DNA of 64,000 nucleotides from Allobaculum sp. Allo2. Its GTDB lineage: Bacteria > Bacillota_I > Bacilli_A > Erysipelotrichales > Erysipelotrichaceae. Numbering within the stretch: the first letter of the stretch is position 1; every line of letters starts with the position of its first letter. The notes beneath the pieces were generated by a model. That model searched no databases. It had not been told where the DNA came from and was given only the letters and a program-made list of their open reading frames with translations. Location: NCBI RefSeq assembly GCF_022701175.1, contig NZ_CP078088.1:2170001-2234000 (forward strand), written 5' to 3'. Position numbers and translations under genes: made by a program. This document shows, in pieces, positions 1 to 8,991 of the stretch.

Positions 1-529
1 CGCACCTGCTCGCAAAGCGATTCAATCGTCTCGTCGCTTAAGGAACTGAGCAGCGGATAGTGGACGAGCGTTTTATAGAGTGCATCGCTGTTTACCGGAA
101 TCTTTTCATTCTGGTCGGTAATGAGCGTGACCTGATCGCCGTCCTGCGTATAGCCGACAATCATTTCTTCTTCTATGGCAATGCGAATATCGTTTCCGTT
201 TTTGGTGACATCGGCGCTGCGGATGAGCGGATTTTCTTCGAGCCGGGTGGCAATCGCGCTAGGCGACGAAAGACCGATCAGCCCGCTTTCTGATACATCG
301 GCCAGCGCGTAAATCTGCGATTTGGAATAGTAGTAGTTTCCTTCGCAGGACAGCACCCGCACCTCAAAGGCCCGCGTAAACGGGAAGATGCAGACGGCTG
401 CCATCGCAAAAATCGCCCACGCAGCCCATACCCAGTTCACATTGCGTCTGGGTTTTGGCTTGTGCGGTTTATAGTCGTCTTCCTCGTCATGGCTTCGCAG
501 CGATTCGAGAAAGGCTTTCCCTTATTCAT
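1..529 (-). CDS. divIB: Cell division protein DivIB/FtsQ, 3' end outside window
   Basis: Bitopic membrane protein of the divisome that links septal wall synthesis to FtsZ assembly. Reading down the minus strand, a short cytoplasmic stretch with a basic segment (KPHKPKPRRN) precedes one membrane helix and then an extracellular POTRA-like part that includes the stretch VLSCEGNYYYSKSQIYALAD. The gene runs off the left edge. The ATG at 529 lies 17 bases after the murB stop. The frame breaks about ten bases in, at the AAGGGAAAG run near 518-522, probably a one-base sequencing error. Position directly behind murG and murB is the usual cell-wall cluster order. The family call rests on context and topology because there is little strong sequence conservation. 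Confidence 0.72.
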
Positions 530-545
530 AATGCTGGTGTGTTTA

Positions 546-1482
546 TCAGGATCCACTCTGGGTGTTGGTTTCGAGCTCGAGCTGGGCATCCCAATTGATC
601 CTTTCTACTTCGGTAATCAGCTGGACGCCCAGTTTTTCAGGGCCGCCTGCTGAATGGAGCGAATCAGCGTATCCACGTCGCGCGCAGTCGCTTTTCCCTC
701 CTCGTTGATAATGAAGTTTGAATGCATTTCACTGACTTTGGCGCCGCCGCAGTATTTTCCGCGAAATCCCAGTGCGTCCACCACTTCCCAGGCGGACCCG
801 ATCGAAGGGTTGCGAAAAACCGATCCGGCGGAAGGCTTGGATACCGGCTGACTCGTCAGACGGCGCTGCTTTCGCGAATCCATCAGGGCACGGATTTCTT
901 CCTGATCCCCTTTTTCCAGACGCAAAGTGGCTCCAAGTACAATCCAGTGCTTCTTTTTCTGGAAAATGGAATGGCGGTATTCGAAGCCGATCTCTTCCTT
1001 GGACAGCACCCGGATCTGGGTCCCGTCGAGAATGGTGACCGTTTCAATCAGCCGCGAAAGATCCGAGCGATAGGCGCCGGCGTTCATATAGACACCGCCG
1101 CCAAGCGTTCCGGGAATGCCGTAGGCAAATTCCAGACCGGTCAGCGACTCTTTCATCGCCGACTGACTGATCGCGATCAGCGAGCATCCGGCCCTGGCTT
1201 CAGGATTTCGCCATGAAAGGCGTAGGCGCAAAATTCGCCGGTCAGTTTGATAATGACCCCGTGATAGGGCGCATCCGAGGCCAGTACGTTGCTTCCGTTG
1301 CCCAGAACCATCCAGGGAATCTTCTTTTCGTCTAAAAGCGAAACGAGATTCTGAAGATCATTCTGGGTATCGACTTCCACGAGAAAATCAGCGGGCCCGC
1401 CGATTTTATACGTGGTATGGCGGCACAGCGGCTCGCCGCATTTGACTCGTCCAAACGCCGCGAGCACAGATTCTTCGATCAT
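546..1482 (-). CDS. murB: UDP-N-acetylenolpyruvoylglucosamine reductase MurB
   Basis: FAD enzyme that reduces UDP-GlcNAc-enolpyruvate to UDP-MurNAc in peptidoglycan precursor synthesis. The N-terminal FAD fold has TTYKIGGPADF and LGNGSNVLASD. The middle has GIPGTLGGGVYMNAGAY, and the C-terminal substrate domain has PSAGSVFRNP and KVSEMHSNFIINEEGKATA. All are standard MurB motifs. The reading frame is broken twice: near 1193, where a G run is one base short after the residues ILKPG, and near 632, where an A run is one base short. Restoring both gives an uninterrupted protein of about 310 residues that ends at the TGA at 546-548, normal for the family. It starts 3 bases after the murG stop, so the two are likely co-translated. 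Confidence 0.93.
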
Positions 1483-1485
1483 GGC

Positions 1486-2570
1486 TTATTTTTCCTGACC
1501 GGAAATAATCGAATTGGCCCATGCGATCATATCCTGTGCTGCGTGCGGCTTGCCGGCTTTAAGGGCATGCGCTTTGAGAGACTGTCTTTTGTTCTCATCG
1601 AGAAACGCCGTTTCAATCGCTTTGGAAAGGCTATCGGCATTGAGGTCCTTTTCTTCCAGCATGATGGCGGCGTCTTCATCTACTAACATTTTCGCGTTGT
1701 AGTACTGATGATTTTCCGCCACATACGGGCTGGGAATAATGACAGCCGGAATGCCGAGAGCGGTCAGTTCCGCAAGCGTTGTGGCGCCGGCGCGGCAGAC
1801 CATTCCGTCCAGCATGCCGTAAAGACGAAGCGCATCCACATACGGAACCGTATGAACGTTTTTGAATTCATCAAACGAATGCAGCGCGTCGGCGTTGTCC
1901 TTGCCGCAGGCGTAGACAATCTGCAGCGACGGATCAACTTTCGACAGCGCCTCTTTCATCAGTTTGTTGATGGAAGAACTGCCAAGCGAGCCCATGACGA
2001 TCAGAATCGTCGGCAGACTCGGATCCAGATTCAGTTCCTTAAAGTAGGCTTCATCTTTTTCACGCGAGCAGCCAGACTGGCGCGCGGATTGCCGAGCAGG
2101 CAGGCTTTTTATCGCCAAACTCCTTCTGCGCCTTGTCATAGCACGTGACAATGCCGGCAGCTTTGGAAGCCACCAGCTTATTGGCTTTTCCAATGACGGA
2201 ATTCTGCTCATGAAGCATGAACGGAATGCCTAAAGAGGAAGCGGCCATAGCCGCCGGTGCGGTCACGTAACCGCCAAATCCGATCACCAGATCGGGCTTT
2301 TCTTCTTTCAGATACTTTTTTGCTTTCGAACGGGCTTTGAACATCTTTAAAACAGCTTTGATCTTATTGACAAAGCTGCCGGCCAGACCGGAGGCGTGAA
2401 CTGGCAAAAAGCGATAGCCGGCTGCAGGGACAATCTGCGCTTCCATGCGGTCATCGTTTCCGATAAAGAAAATATCGGTATCCGGTTCCTGTTCTTTCCA
2501 TATTTGAGCGAGGGCTAAAGCGGGATAAATGTGTCCTCCCGTTCCCCGGTGACTATACATATTTTTTCAT
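1486..2570 (-). CDS. murG: MurG, lipid II-forming glycosyltransferase
   Basis: Peripheral membrane glycosyltransferase that adds GlcNAc to lipid I to make lipid II. The N-terminal loop GTGGHIYPALA, the segment LVIGFGGYVTAPAA, the HEQNSVIGKAN motif and the C-terminal donor-site CRAGATTLAEL are all present. The frame is broken around 2060-2130, where two short homopolymers appear one base short; repaired, the region reads through a GNPRAS motif. The extreme N-terminus is also disturbed. The ATG at 2570 would give the typical basic start (MKKY), while the uninterrupted frame begins at the ATG at 2560. Length after repair is about 360 residues, normal for MurG. murB and divIB follow on the same strand. 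Confidence 0.93.
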
Positions 2571-2681
2571 AGGGATCGGGCTTAGTATATCATCTGAAAA
2601 GAGAGGCCGACAAAGTCTTAGCGGATTGTAACAATTCCCTCCTGCCTTGTCCCCTTCCTTACCGATCGAACGATACAGCGC

Positions 2682-2714
2682 AACCCCCGGCGTGCATCCA
2701 GGCACGCCGGGGTT
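2682..2714 (-). terminator. Hairpin downstream of unit A gene
   Basis: An inverted repeat AACCCCCGGCGTGC / GCACGCCGGGGTT with a six-base loop lies just past the stop of the zinc-ribbon gene. The unit B gene has the equivalent hairpin at 4629-4656. The following T stretch is poor, so termination strength is uncertain. Confidence 0.55.
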
Positions 2715-2735
2715 ATGTATCCATTCGAAATTTCT

Positions 2736-3909
2736 TCAGCGCCGATGCAAGGATCGGATCGCTTCTTTGTTGATATATATCGTTTTAATACAGGCAGCAG
2801 AAAAGCCGCTGTCGGTCATCAGCTGAATGAGATCGTTTTCCGTCAAATCATACGTATGACCTGCTTCATCGGGGACATAGAGACGATACGTCATGTATCC
2901 GGATTCATCCCTTTCACTACCATAAATCAGGCCGTACATGTTCGAGTTGCCGGTCTGGAAATTTACGCAGACGATCGTGGGATAGCCTATGCTCAGATTC
3001 GTATCGATCGAATTGTACAGAGCCTCTATGTGCGCCGCGGTCAGCTGATAGAGTTCCAGATACACGCCGGTATACATTGCGCTGATGCCATTGACATCAA
3101 AAGCACGGGTCAGATAGCCTGCCAGCTTCTCGTAATCGCTGACGCCATCGATCATGACGCTATTGGCGATTTCTTCCTGACTGGAAACGATGCCCTTGTA
3201 TTCGAGAATGATCTGGGGACCGCCGGACCTGTGTAATTGGATTTTTCCCGGGTGATATGCGCCAGCGGCAGCGTGTCAGCCGAGCTGGAAGGACTCTCAT
3301 ACGAATCGTCACGATTGGAATCATTCGGCGAAGAGGAAGGCTCTTCTGCACTCGTCACGTTTCCTGTCCGATCTTCCCCATCGGAAGGAATGAACGCCGA
3401 CGTTTCCTCTTGTGCGGAATTGCGATCTTCCTGCTGACTTTCCAGTTTTTGTTTACGGCTGCGGTCTGGTCAGAAAGATGATCACTGGACGCATTCGAAT
3501 TTCGTCCAAAAACGAATACACCGATCAGAACAGCCGCCACAAATAATGCCGCAATACCAATGCCCGCATACAGACCTGTTTTCTTTTTGGTCTTTGAAGT
3601 CGCTGGCATGGCGCGTGGGTTCAAAGATGTCTGCGCCCGATTTGGCGCGGCCTGTACAGGGCGCCCTGCAGCTGCACGCGGACTGGCCTGAGAGGGCTGC
3701 TGCGGTTTTGACCGCTTTGGCAGAGCGCTTCCGCAGCGTCGGCAGTAAACATCGTTTGCATTATTTGGGGTATCGCAGTTGGGACAGATGAGCGGCCGAT
3801 CGGATTTCGTCTGTTCTGGCTCTGAAGCCTGCGCGAAAGGCGTACCGCAGCGCTCGCAGAAACGGCTGTCCTCCCGGTTTGGCGTACTGCAATTTGGACA
3901 CTTCTTCAT
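2736..3909 (-). CDS. Double zinc-ribbon membrane protein with C39-like pseudopeptidase domain (copy A)
   Basis: About 390 residues after frame repair. The N-terminus has two CxxC...CxxC zinc ribbons (MKKCPNCSTPNREDSRFCERC and ICPNCDTPNNANDVYCRRC). A proline- and basic-rich linker, one membrane helix (LYAGIGIAALFVAAVLIG), an acidic/serine-rich spacer and a C-terminal domain follow. The last resembles the Peptidase_C39_2 fold, but the family cysteine in the CGPA motif is Thr (NYTGPA) and the usual HxVVxxG histidine is Met (NMYGLIYG). Catalysis is therefore not expected. The frame breaks near 3225 and 3435 at short homopolymers. The start at 3909 matches copy B. The zinc ribbons should be cytoplasmic and the C39-like domain outside. 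Function unknown. Confidence 0.72.
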
Positions 3910-4227
3910 CGTATGGATCCTTTCTGTATTTTCGGTTATTGAATAGCCTTTCTTTTCGTCTTGCTCTATTCTTTCTGGATCACAAGAGCGTTCGATCGGT
4001 CTGAATCGATCGACGGATCGCATTAGCATCCGCTGTTTTTAGCTTGCTCATCGTTTCCTTTTGCGATTCGTCTTTACGAAAAATGCAATCGACGTGTAGT
4101 TTTGACTTCAAAAAATGGACGGGTTGCCTGAAATACGTGAACTGGAAGCGAAAAAAGATGGAATCGTAAACTCCATCTCTTTTCAGCTCGATTTGGAACG
4201 AATGATTCCAGACCGTTTTCCTTTGTA

Positions 4228-4257
4228 AATTTCTGGTGCTTGGTTTTCTTCATGCGG
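4228..4257 (-). pseudogene. Relic of the 3' end of the sortase gene
   Basis: The bases around 4230-4257 (GCTTGGTTTTCTTCATGCGGG on the plus strand) align with the end of the intact sortase gene at 6165-6185 (GCTTAGTTTTCTTCGGGTGCCGG), and the sequence between this point and copy A also matches the sortase-copy B intergenic region. The relic is expected if the duplicated unit included the tail of the upstream gene. It is short, so the call is tentative. Confidence 0.45.
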
Positions 4258-4450
4258 GTGTTTGCGGGTTTTACCTCTATGACCGGTCTGACCAGGGATA
4301 CAGGTATGCATTTGAACCAGCAGAACGCACTCGAAGCCTGGCCGAATGAATCTCATTCGAGCTGAACAAAGCCGTCCTCACCGCCAGACAAATGAAGAAA
4401 GGTCTACGAGAAGACAATAACAAAAAGCGCAGCAGATCGGTATAAAACCA

Positions 4451-4492
4451 AAAGGCGGTATCCGTTTCAGATAAAGCTGATACCGCCTTTTT
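4451..4492 (-). terminator. Rho-independent terminator upstream of copy A
   Basis: A perfect 12-base-pair stem AAAGGCGGTATC / GATACCGCCTTT with a 16-base loop is flanked by T or A runs on both sides, so it could act in both directions. On the minus strand it stops transcription arriving from copy B before it reaches copy A. Confidence 0.8.
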
Positions 4493-4628
4493 AGCCCGAA
4501 AAACCGGCAAAGACCGGAGTATATCCTCTGAAAACAGAGACTGCCAGAGTCTTAGCGGACTGTAGCAATTCCCTCCTGCCTTGTCCTTGTCCCCTTCCCT
4601 TATCGATCAAGCGCTGCTCAAAGAAAAT

Positions 4629-4656
4629 CCCCGGCGATTATCCAGTTACGCCGGGG
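4629..4656 (-). terminator. Terminator of copy B
   Basis: Stem CCCCGGCG / CGCCGGGG with a 12-base loop; on the minus strand it is followed by ATTTTCTTTG. It lies just past the copy B stop. Confidence 0.65.
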
Positions 4657-4685
4657 GTGTATATCCATTTAAAATGTCTTCAATG

Positions 4686-5837
4686 TCAATGCAAGGATCG
4701 GATCGCTTCTTTGCCGTTTGGATACTTGTCGTTTTAATACAGGTAACAGAAAAAGCCGGTGCCGGTCATCAGCTGAATGAGATCGTCTTTCGTCACGTCG
4801 TATGTATGACCTGCTTCATCAGGAATATACAGGGTATAGATCGTGCTGCCAGCATTATCGCTTTTGCTTCCACAAATCAGACCGTACGTACTTGGCTGGC
4901 CAGTCTGGAAATTCACGCAGACGATCGTGGGATACCCTGTGCTCAGATTCGTATCGATCGAATTGAACAGAGCGTCTTCCTGCGCCACGGTCAGCTGCGA
5001 GAGGTCCATATATACGCCGGTATATTGTGCGCTTATGCCATTGACGTCAAATGCGTGGGTCAGATAGCTCGCCAGCCTTTCGAAATCGCTGACGCCATTG
5101 ATCATGATGCCATTGGCGATTTCTTCCTGACTGGAAATGATTCCTTTGGATTCGAGAATGATCTGTGCAGCCGCCGGACCGCTGTAATTGGATTTTTCCC
5201 GGGTAATGTGCGCTATCGGCAGCTTAGTCTCTGAGCTAGAAGATTTCTCGAATACATCGTCCGGAGTGGAATCAATCGGCGAAGAGGAAGGTTCGTCTTC
5301 CCTCGCCACGTTTTCAGCCGGATCTTCCCGATCGGAATGGATTGACTTCGAAGACTCCTCTTCTTCGGACTTGCGATCTTCCTGCTTGTTCTCGAAATCT
5401 TTGTTTACTGCGGCTGTCTGGGCGGAAGGATTTTCAGTGGACGCATTCGAATTTCGTCCAAAAACGAATACGCCAATCAGAACAGCCGCCACAAATACAG
5501 CAGCAATCCCAATGCCCGCGTACAGACCCGTTTTCTTTTTGTTTTTTGAAGTCGTCAGCATGACGCTTTGATTTGCAGGCTTCTGCGTCCGATTTGACTC
5601 AGCCTGTACAGGACGCGCTGCCGCTGTTCTCGGTTTGGACCGCTTTGGCAGAGCGCTACCGCAGCGTTTACAGTAAGCATCGTCTGATCGGTTTGGGGTA
5701 TTGCAGTTGGGACAGATGAGCGGGCGATCGGATTTCGTCGGTTCCGGCTTTGGAGCCTCTGCTAAATCTGTACCGCAGCGCTCGCAGAAACGGCTGTCCT
5801 CCCGGTTCGCCGTACCGCATTTTGGACACTTTTTCAT
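4686..5837 (-). CDS. Double zinc-ribbon membrane protein with C39-like pseudopeptidase domain (copy B)
   Basis: About 380 residues and nearly intact. Two N-terminal zinc ribbons (residues about 4-22 and 41-60: CPKCGTANREDSRFCERC, CPNCNTPNRSDDAYCKRC) are followed by a basic linker, a membrane helix (about 105-125), an acidic Ser-rich spacer and a C39-like domain (about 210-365). In that domain SNYSGPAAAQIILE aligns with the NYCGPAxxQMVL nucleophile motif of Peptidase_C39_2, but Cys is replaced by Ser and the later His by Thr (STYGLICG). The uninterrupted frame stops at 4734; an extra T near 4750 relative to copy A suggests the true end is about 4686, where a tail like that of copy A (EAIRSLH) is encoded. 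Role unknown; adaptor or sensing functions are possible. Confidence 0.75.
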
Positions 5838-6166
5838 CGTAAGGATCCTTTCTGGATTTTCGTTTATCCAATAATCTTTCTTTTCGCAGTTCTTTCTTCT
5901 TTTCTGGGTATAAGAGAATTCAATCGGTCTGAACCGATGGGCAGATCATTTTTCATCCGCTGTTTTTAGTTTACTCATCGTTTCCTTCTGTGATTCGTCT
6001 TTGCGAAAAGTGCAATTGACGTGTTGTTTTGACTTCACGAATTAGCCGGTTCGGCTGAAAAACGGGAACTGGAAGCAAAAAAGACGGAATCATAAACTCC
6101 ATCTTCTGGCAAAACCGGTTTGGAACGGATACTTCCAAAACGGTATTCTTCGTGAATTTTGCCGGC

Positions 6167-7023
6167 TTAGTTTTCTTCGGGTGCCGGAATGGGGGCGCTC
6201 CATTTTTCCATCATGCCCATGAGCGCAAACCTCTGATCGCTGTGTACGCCAAAATCCATGTTGCAGGTGGAAAGCGTCACAAAGTTGTGGTTGCGGTATT
6301 CGAGCGGACGGTAGTAGAGGAGACATTCTGGATTTCATCAAGAATGTCCTTGCGGTAGTCGCCAAAGTCGGTGGTGTAAATGGGTGAATCATCCGTTCCG
6401 GCATAAAACGCGTTGATCGTGCACCGATAGTTTTGCGACGGCGTCAGCAGCCAGAAATACGGATGGGCATTGAAAAACTCCAGATCGTTGAAATCCTTGA
6501 GGTTGGTAAACATGCCGCCGACGTCAGCCGTATGGGCATAAATGATCGAGTTCTGGTTCTGGTAGTCCGGATTTTGCGTGCAGTCCAGGAATACAGCACC
6601 CAGACGGTTGTAGGCGCCGTTGAACGAGTGATTCAAATAATAATCGTTGTCCATGGCCTGAACGACCGGATAGGAAATTCCGGTTCCCGGAACGAGAATC
6701 CAGGCGTTGATGTTCGGGTTGGCCGCTTTCAGACCTTCCCAGTCGACGGTAAATGAAGGCGCCTCTTCGCTCATCTGACCGTTTTCATCGCCGGCGGCAT
6801 TATTTCCGGTAACGTACTGGTTAAAGGCATCCGTTTCTTTCTGGATGGTTCGTTCTTCGTTCCAGGTTTCGTAAATCTTATAGCCGCTCACGCCAAGAAC
6901 GACTACGCAGACCGCCATAAGAATATAGAGAATGATCTGCGTAACTTTTTTCTTTCTGGATCGGCGCGGTGCGGCAGAATTATCATTCGTGCTGTCCACA
7001 GCGGGACGGTTATTCTGATCCAT
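6167..7023 (-). CDS. srtB: Class B sortase
   Basis: Membrane-bound transpeptidase that cleaves a sorting signal and attaches proteins to peptidoglycan or pilin. A basic cytoplasmic N-terminus (RRSRKKK) and one membrane helix precede the catalytic domain. The catalytic residues are His in IIYAHTADVGGMF, Cys in FVTLSTCNMDFG and Arg in SDQRFALMG. TLSTC with an upstream YRPLEY segment is typical of class B. The frame breaks near 6320 at a C run that appears one base short; repair gives about 285 residues. I chose the ATG at 7023 because AAAGGA lies 8 bases upstream. No sortase substrate with a clear C-terminal sorting signal is visible nearby, so it may act on distant targets. The symbol denotes the class only. 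Confidence 0.85.
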
Positions 7024-7225
7024 AGTTTTTCCTTTCCGATTCGCCAGAATTTGAGTTTCCAAAAGGAGCAAAAGAGCGGTCTCTTTTTATCTGTATCCTT
7101 ATCGTCTGCTCTCTTTTGTGAGCGCAGCGGGCGAATCTGAATCTTCGATTATCTTAGCGAATTTTACAGAGGCAGAAAAGGACGGAAGGCGCCAGCCGCC
7201 TCTCTTGGCCGCAAACGAAAAAGAA

Positions 7226-7247
7226 CCGGCAGGTTTTCGCCTGCCGG
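7226..7247 (-). terminator. Terminator of nagB
   Basis: Stem CCGGCAGG / CCTGCCGG with a six-base loop, followed on the minus strand by TTCTTTTTCG. It is about 85 bases past the nagB stop. Confidence 0.85.
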
Positions 7248-7332
7248 AACGTATACAGTCTATAGGATACTGGTTCTGCCGAATAATCTGAGTGTTGGGG
7301 CAGAATCTGGAAAGATCGACTGAAGTCTGTGA

Positions 7333-8049
7333 TTAGCGATTGAGTTTGGACGCAGCCGCTTCGTCTATGATTACGACTACATCTGGATGGTTCTGCAGAA
7401 CAGAAGCCGGGCAGGCTGTGTCTACTGGTCCTTCTACCATGGCTTTTACTGCATCCGCTTTGGATTCGCCGTTGGCTACGAGAAGGATTTTCTTCGCATC
7501 CATAACGGTACCGATACCCTGCGTGATAGCATGTGTCGGTACTTTGTTGATGTCGTCATCGAAGAAACGCTTGTTGGCATCGCGTGTGCTTTCGGTAAGT
7601 TCAACGATATGCGTTCTTTCATCGAACGGTGTGCCCGGTTCGTTGAATCCGATATGTCCGTTGCGGCCGATACCGAGCAGCTGGATATCTACGCCTTTTA
7701 CCTGATCGTCATAGGCTTTTGCATCTTCTGCAGTGCTTCCGTAAGGAACATGCGTGTTGGCTGGATCGATGTCCACGTGGCTGAACAGATGATCGTTCAT
7801 GAATGTGTAGTAGGACTGCGGATCGTTGCGGTCAATGCCTACGTATTCGTCAAGATTGTAGGTATGAACGTCTTTGTAGGAAGTTCCGTTTTCTTTGTGA
7901 TCCTTTACCATTTCGGCATAGAGGCCTTCCGGAGAGCTGCCGGTAGCCAGTCCGAGGACTGCATCTGGGCGTGCATCCAGGACTTCTTTCATGACTTTGA
8001 ACGCTTCTTTGGAAAGCTCATCATAGTCTTTTGTAACAATTACTTTCAC
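7333..8049 (-). CDS. nagB: Glucosamine-6-phosphate deaminase
   Basis: Cytoplasmic aldose-ketose isomerase/deaminase that converts glucosamine-6-P to fructose-6-P and ammonia, the entry of amino sugars into glycolysis. 238 residues and intact, the short Firmicutes-type length. Diagnostic segments are GLATGSSPEGLY near the N-terminus, NLDEYVGI, and GIGRNGHIGFNEPG with the catalytic Asp/His environment. A strong ribosome site (AGGAGG) lies upstream. Monocistronic with its own terminator. It probably serves the amino-sugar PTS and AgaS encoded at 12-22 kb. Confidence 0.97.
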   Translation of the reverse strand: MKVIVTKDYDELSKEAFKVMKEVLDARPDAVLGLATGSSPEGLYAEMVKDHKENGTSYKDVHTYNLDEYVGIDRNDPQSYYTFMNDHLFSHVDIDPANTHVPYGSTAEDAKAYDDQVKGVDIQLLGIGRNGHIGFNEPGTPFDERTHIVELTESTRDANKRFFDDDINKVPTHAITQGIGTVMDAKKILLVANGESKADAVKAMVEGPVDTACPASVLQNHPDVVVIIDEAAASKLNR

Positions 8050-8073
8050 AGTATTTTCCTCCTAGGTACATCT

Positions 8074-8079
8074 ATTATA
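8074..8079 (-). promoter_or_regulatory. Probable -10 box of nagB
   Basis: A perfect TATAAT on the minus strand lies 25 bases before the nagB start and ahead of the AGGAGG site. No good -35 box is visible at the right distance. Confidence 0.5.
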
Positions 8080-8130
8080 AAAGGATTCCTTCCGTTTGAA
8101 TCTTCGAAATTGATAAAACGAAACAAAAGC

Positions 8131-8686
8131 TTAATTTGACGCGTCGCCTTTGGATACGTAGCGAATCAGATCGTTTCCAAAATAGTCCGCCAGAATGGAT
8201 TCGTAAAACTCATAATGCACCGGTACTGGCCAGCTTAACAGTTCCATCGGCACGCCAAAGAGCGTAATCGTAGTCTTGCAGTCGTTCATGGAAGAAGAAA
8301 GATAAAACCGCTTTCTGCGCACAGCTTCTTCGGTTGTCGGCGCCTTGGTGCTTTCGATCTCAACAATAAACGGATGCTTTCGAACTTCCTGCAGCCAGGT
8401 CAGAATGCGAGATCCGATCCGATGGCCTCGAATCGTCGGATCGACGGCCAGATAGTCGAGAATGTCCGCTTTTTATTTCGAATCAGAAAAATGAGGGCAG
8501 CCGGCTTTTCATGAAGTTCGGCGTAAAAGAGCTCCATTTTTCCTTCTTTTTTCCATCGAGAATCATCGAAAACGGCTTGCGCTCCGAATCGGGAAAAGAG
8601 TTCTGGTACAGCGTTTCAATTTCTGTACGGTATTTACAGTCTTCTTCAAAAGGAAGAATTTTCAGATCGTTTGTCTGGGATTCCAT
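8131..8686 (-). CDS. GNAT-family N-acetyltransferase
   Basis: About 185 residues after repair. The acetyl-CoA loop is clear: LDYLAVDPTIRGHRIGSRIL contains the R-x-x-G-x-G/S pattern after the beta-4 strand. The upstream part reads ELHEKPAALIFLIRNKK in the repaired frame. Two breaks are present, near 8473 and 8550, both at A/T runs. I chose the ATG at 8686 because AGGTGA lies 11 bases upstream; longer in-frame starts enter non-coding sequence. The substrate cannot be told from the sequence. It stands alone between nagB and the secreted protease. Confidence 0.72.
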
Positions 8687-8901
8687 ATTTGCGTTCACCT
8701 GCTTTCTATGCGAAAACGCAGCGCTTCTTTCCTTCTTATTAATCCGTTTTGGACTGTAAAAGAAACATAATGCGCTTTCATTCATGATCACCATAACAGG
8801 ATATGCAAAAATGCCACTCACCGGGCTTTTTCGACTTGGCGGCGGATTCCATAACGGCGTATGCAAAGCAGCAGAATCGGGGATAATCAGGGATAAACAG
8901 A

Positions 8902-8957
8902 AAAACGGCTGCAGCAGAAATTCAGCCCGTTCCGGGAGGTTCTGCTCCAGCCGTTTT
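8902..8957 (-). terminator. Terminator of the C1A protease gene
   Basis: AAAACGGCTG...AGCAGAA pairs with TTCTGCT...CAGCCGTTTT, an interrupted 17-base stem. The minus-strand side is followed by TTTTTCTG. It lies 35 bases past the protease stop. Confidence 0.85.
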
Positions 8958-8991
8958 CAACTTTTTCCTGCCAGCATTCATTCCATTTCCT

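Larger units (their letters stand above)
2580..4257 (-). repeat. Tandem duplication, unit A
   Basis: This stretch is a diverged copy of 4513-6190. Similarity starts in the 3' flank (shared AGTCTTAGCGGA and CAATTCCCTCCTGCCTTGTCC), covers the whole gene and continues through about 300 bases of the upstream region (shared TCCGCTGTTTTTAG, GATTCGTCTTT, GTTTTGACTTCA). It fades within a short relic of the sortase 3' end. The offset between units is about 1.93 kb. Confidence 0.8.
3910..4512. other. Spacer between the two duplicated genes
   Basis: This 600-base stretch holds the duplicated upstream region of copy A up to about 4225, a short sortase 3' relic, about 190 bases with no recognisable gene, and a strong terminator at 4451-4492. 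No intact gene was seen on either strand. Confidence 0.6.
4513..6190 (-). repeat. Tandem duplication, unit B
   Basis: Counterpart of 2580-4257: 3' flank, gene, upstream region and the 3' end of the sortase gene. Unit B is probably the parental unit because it adjoins the intact sortase. Confidence 0.8.
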
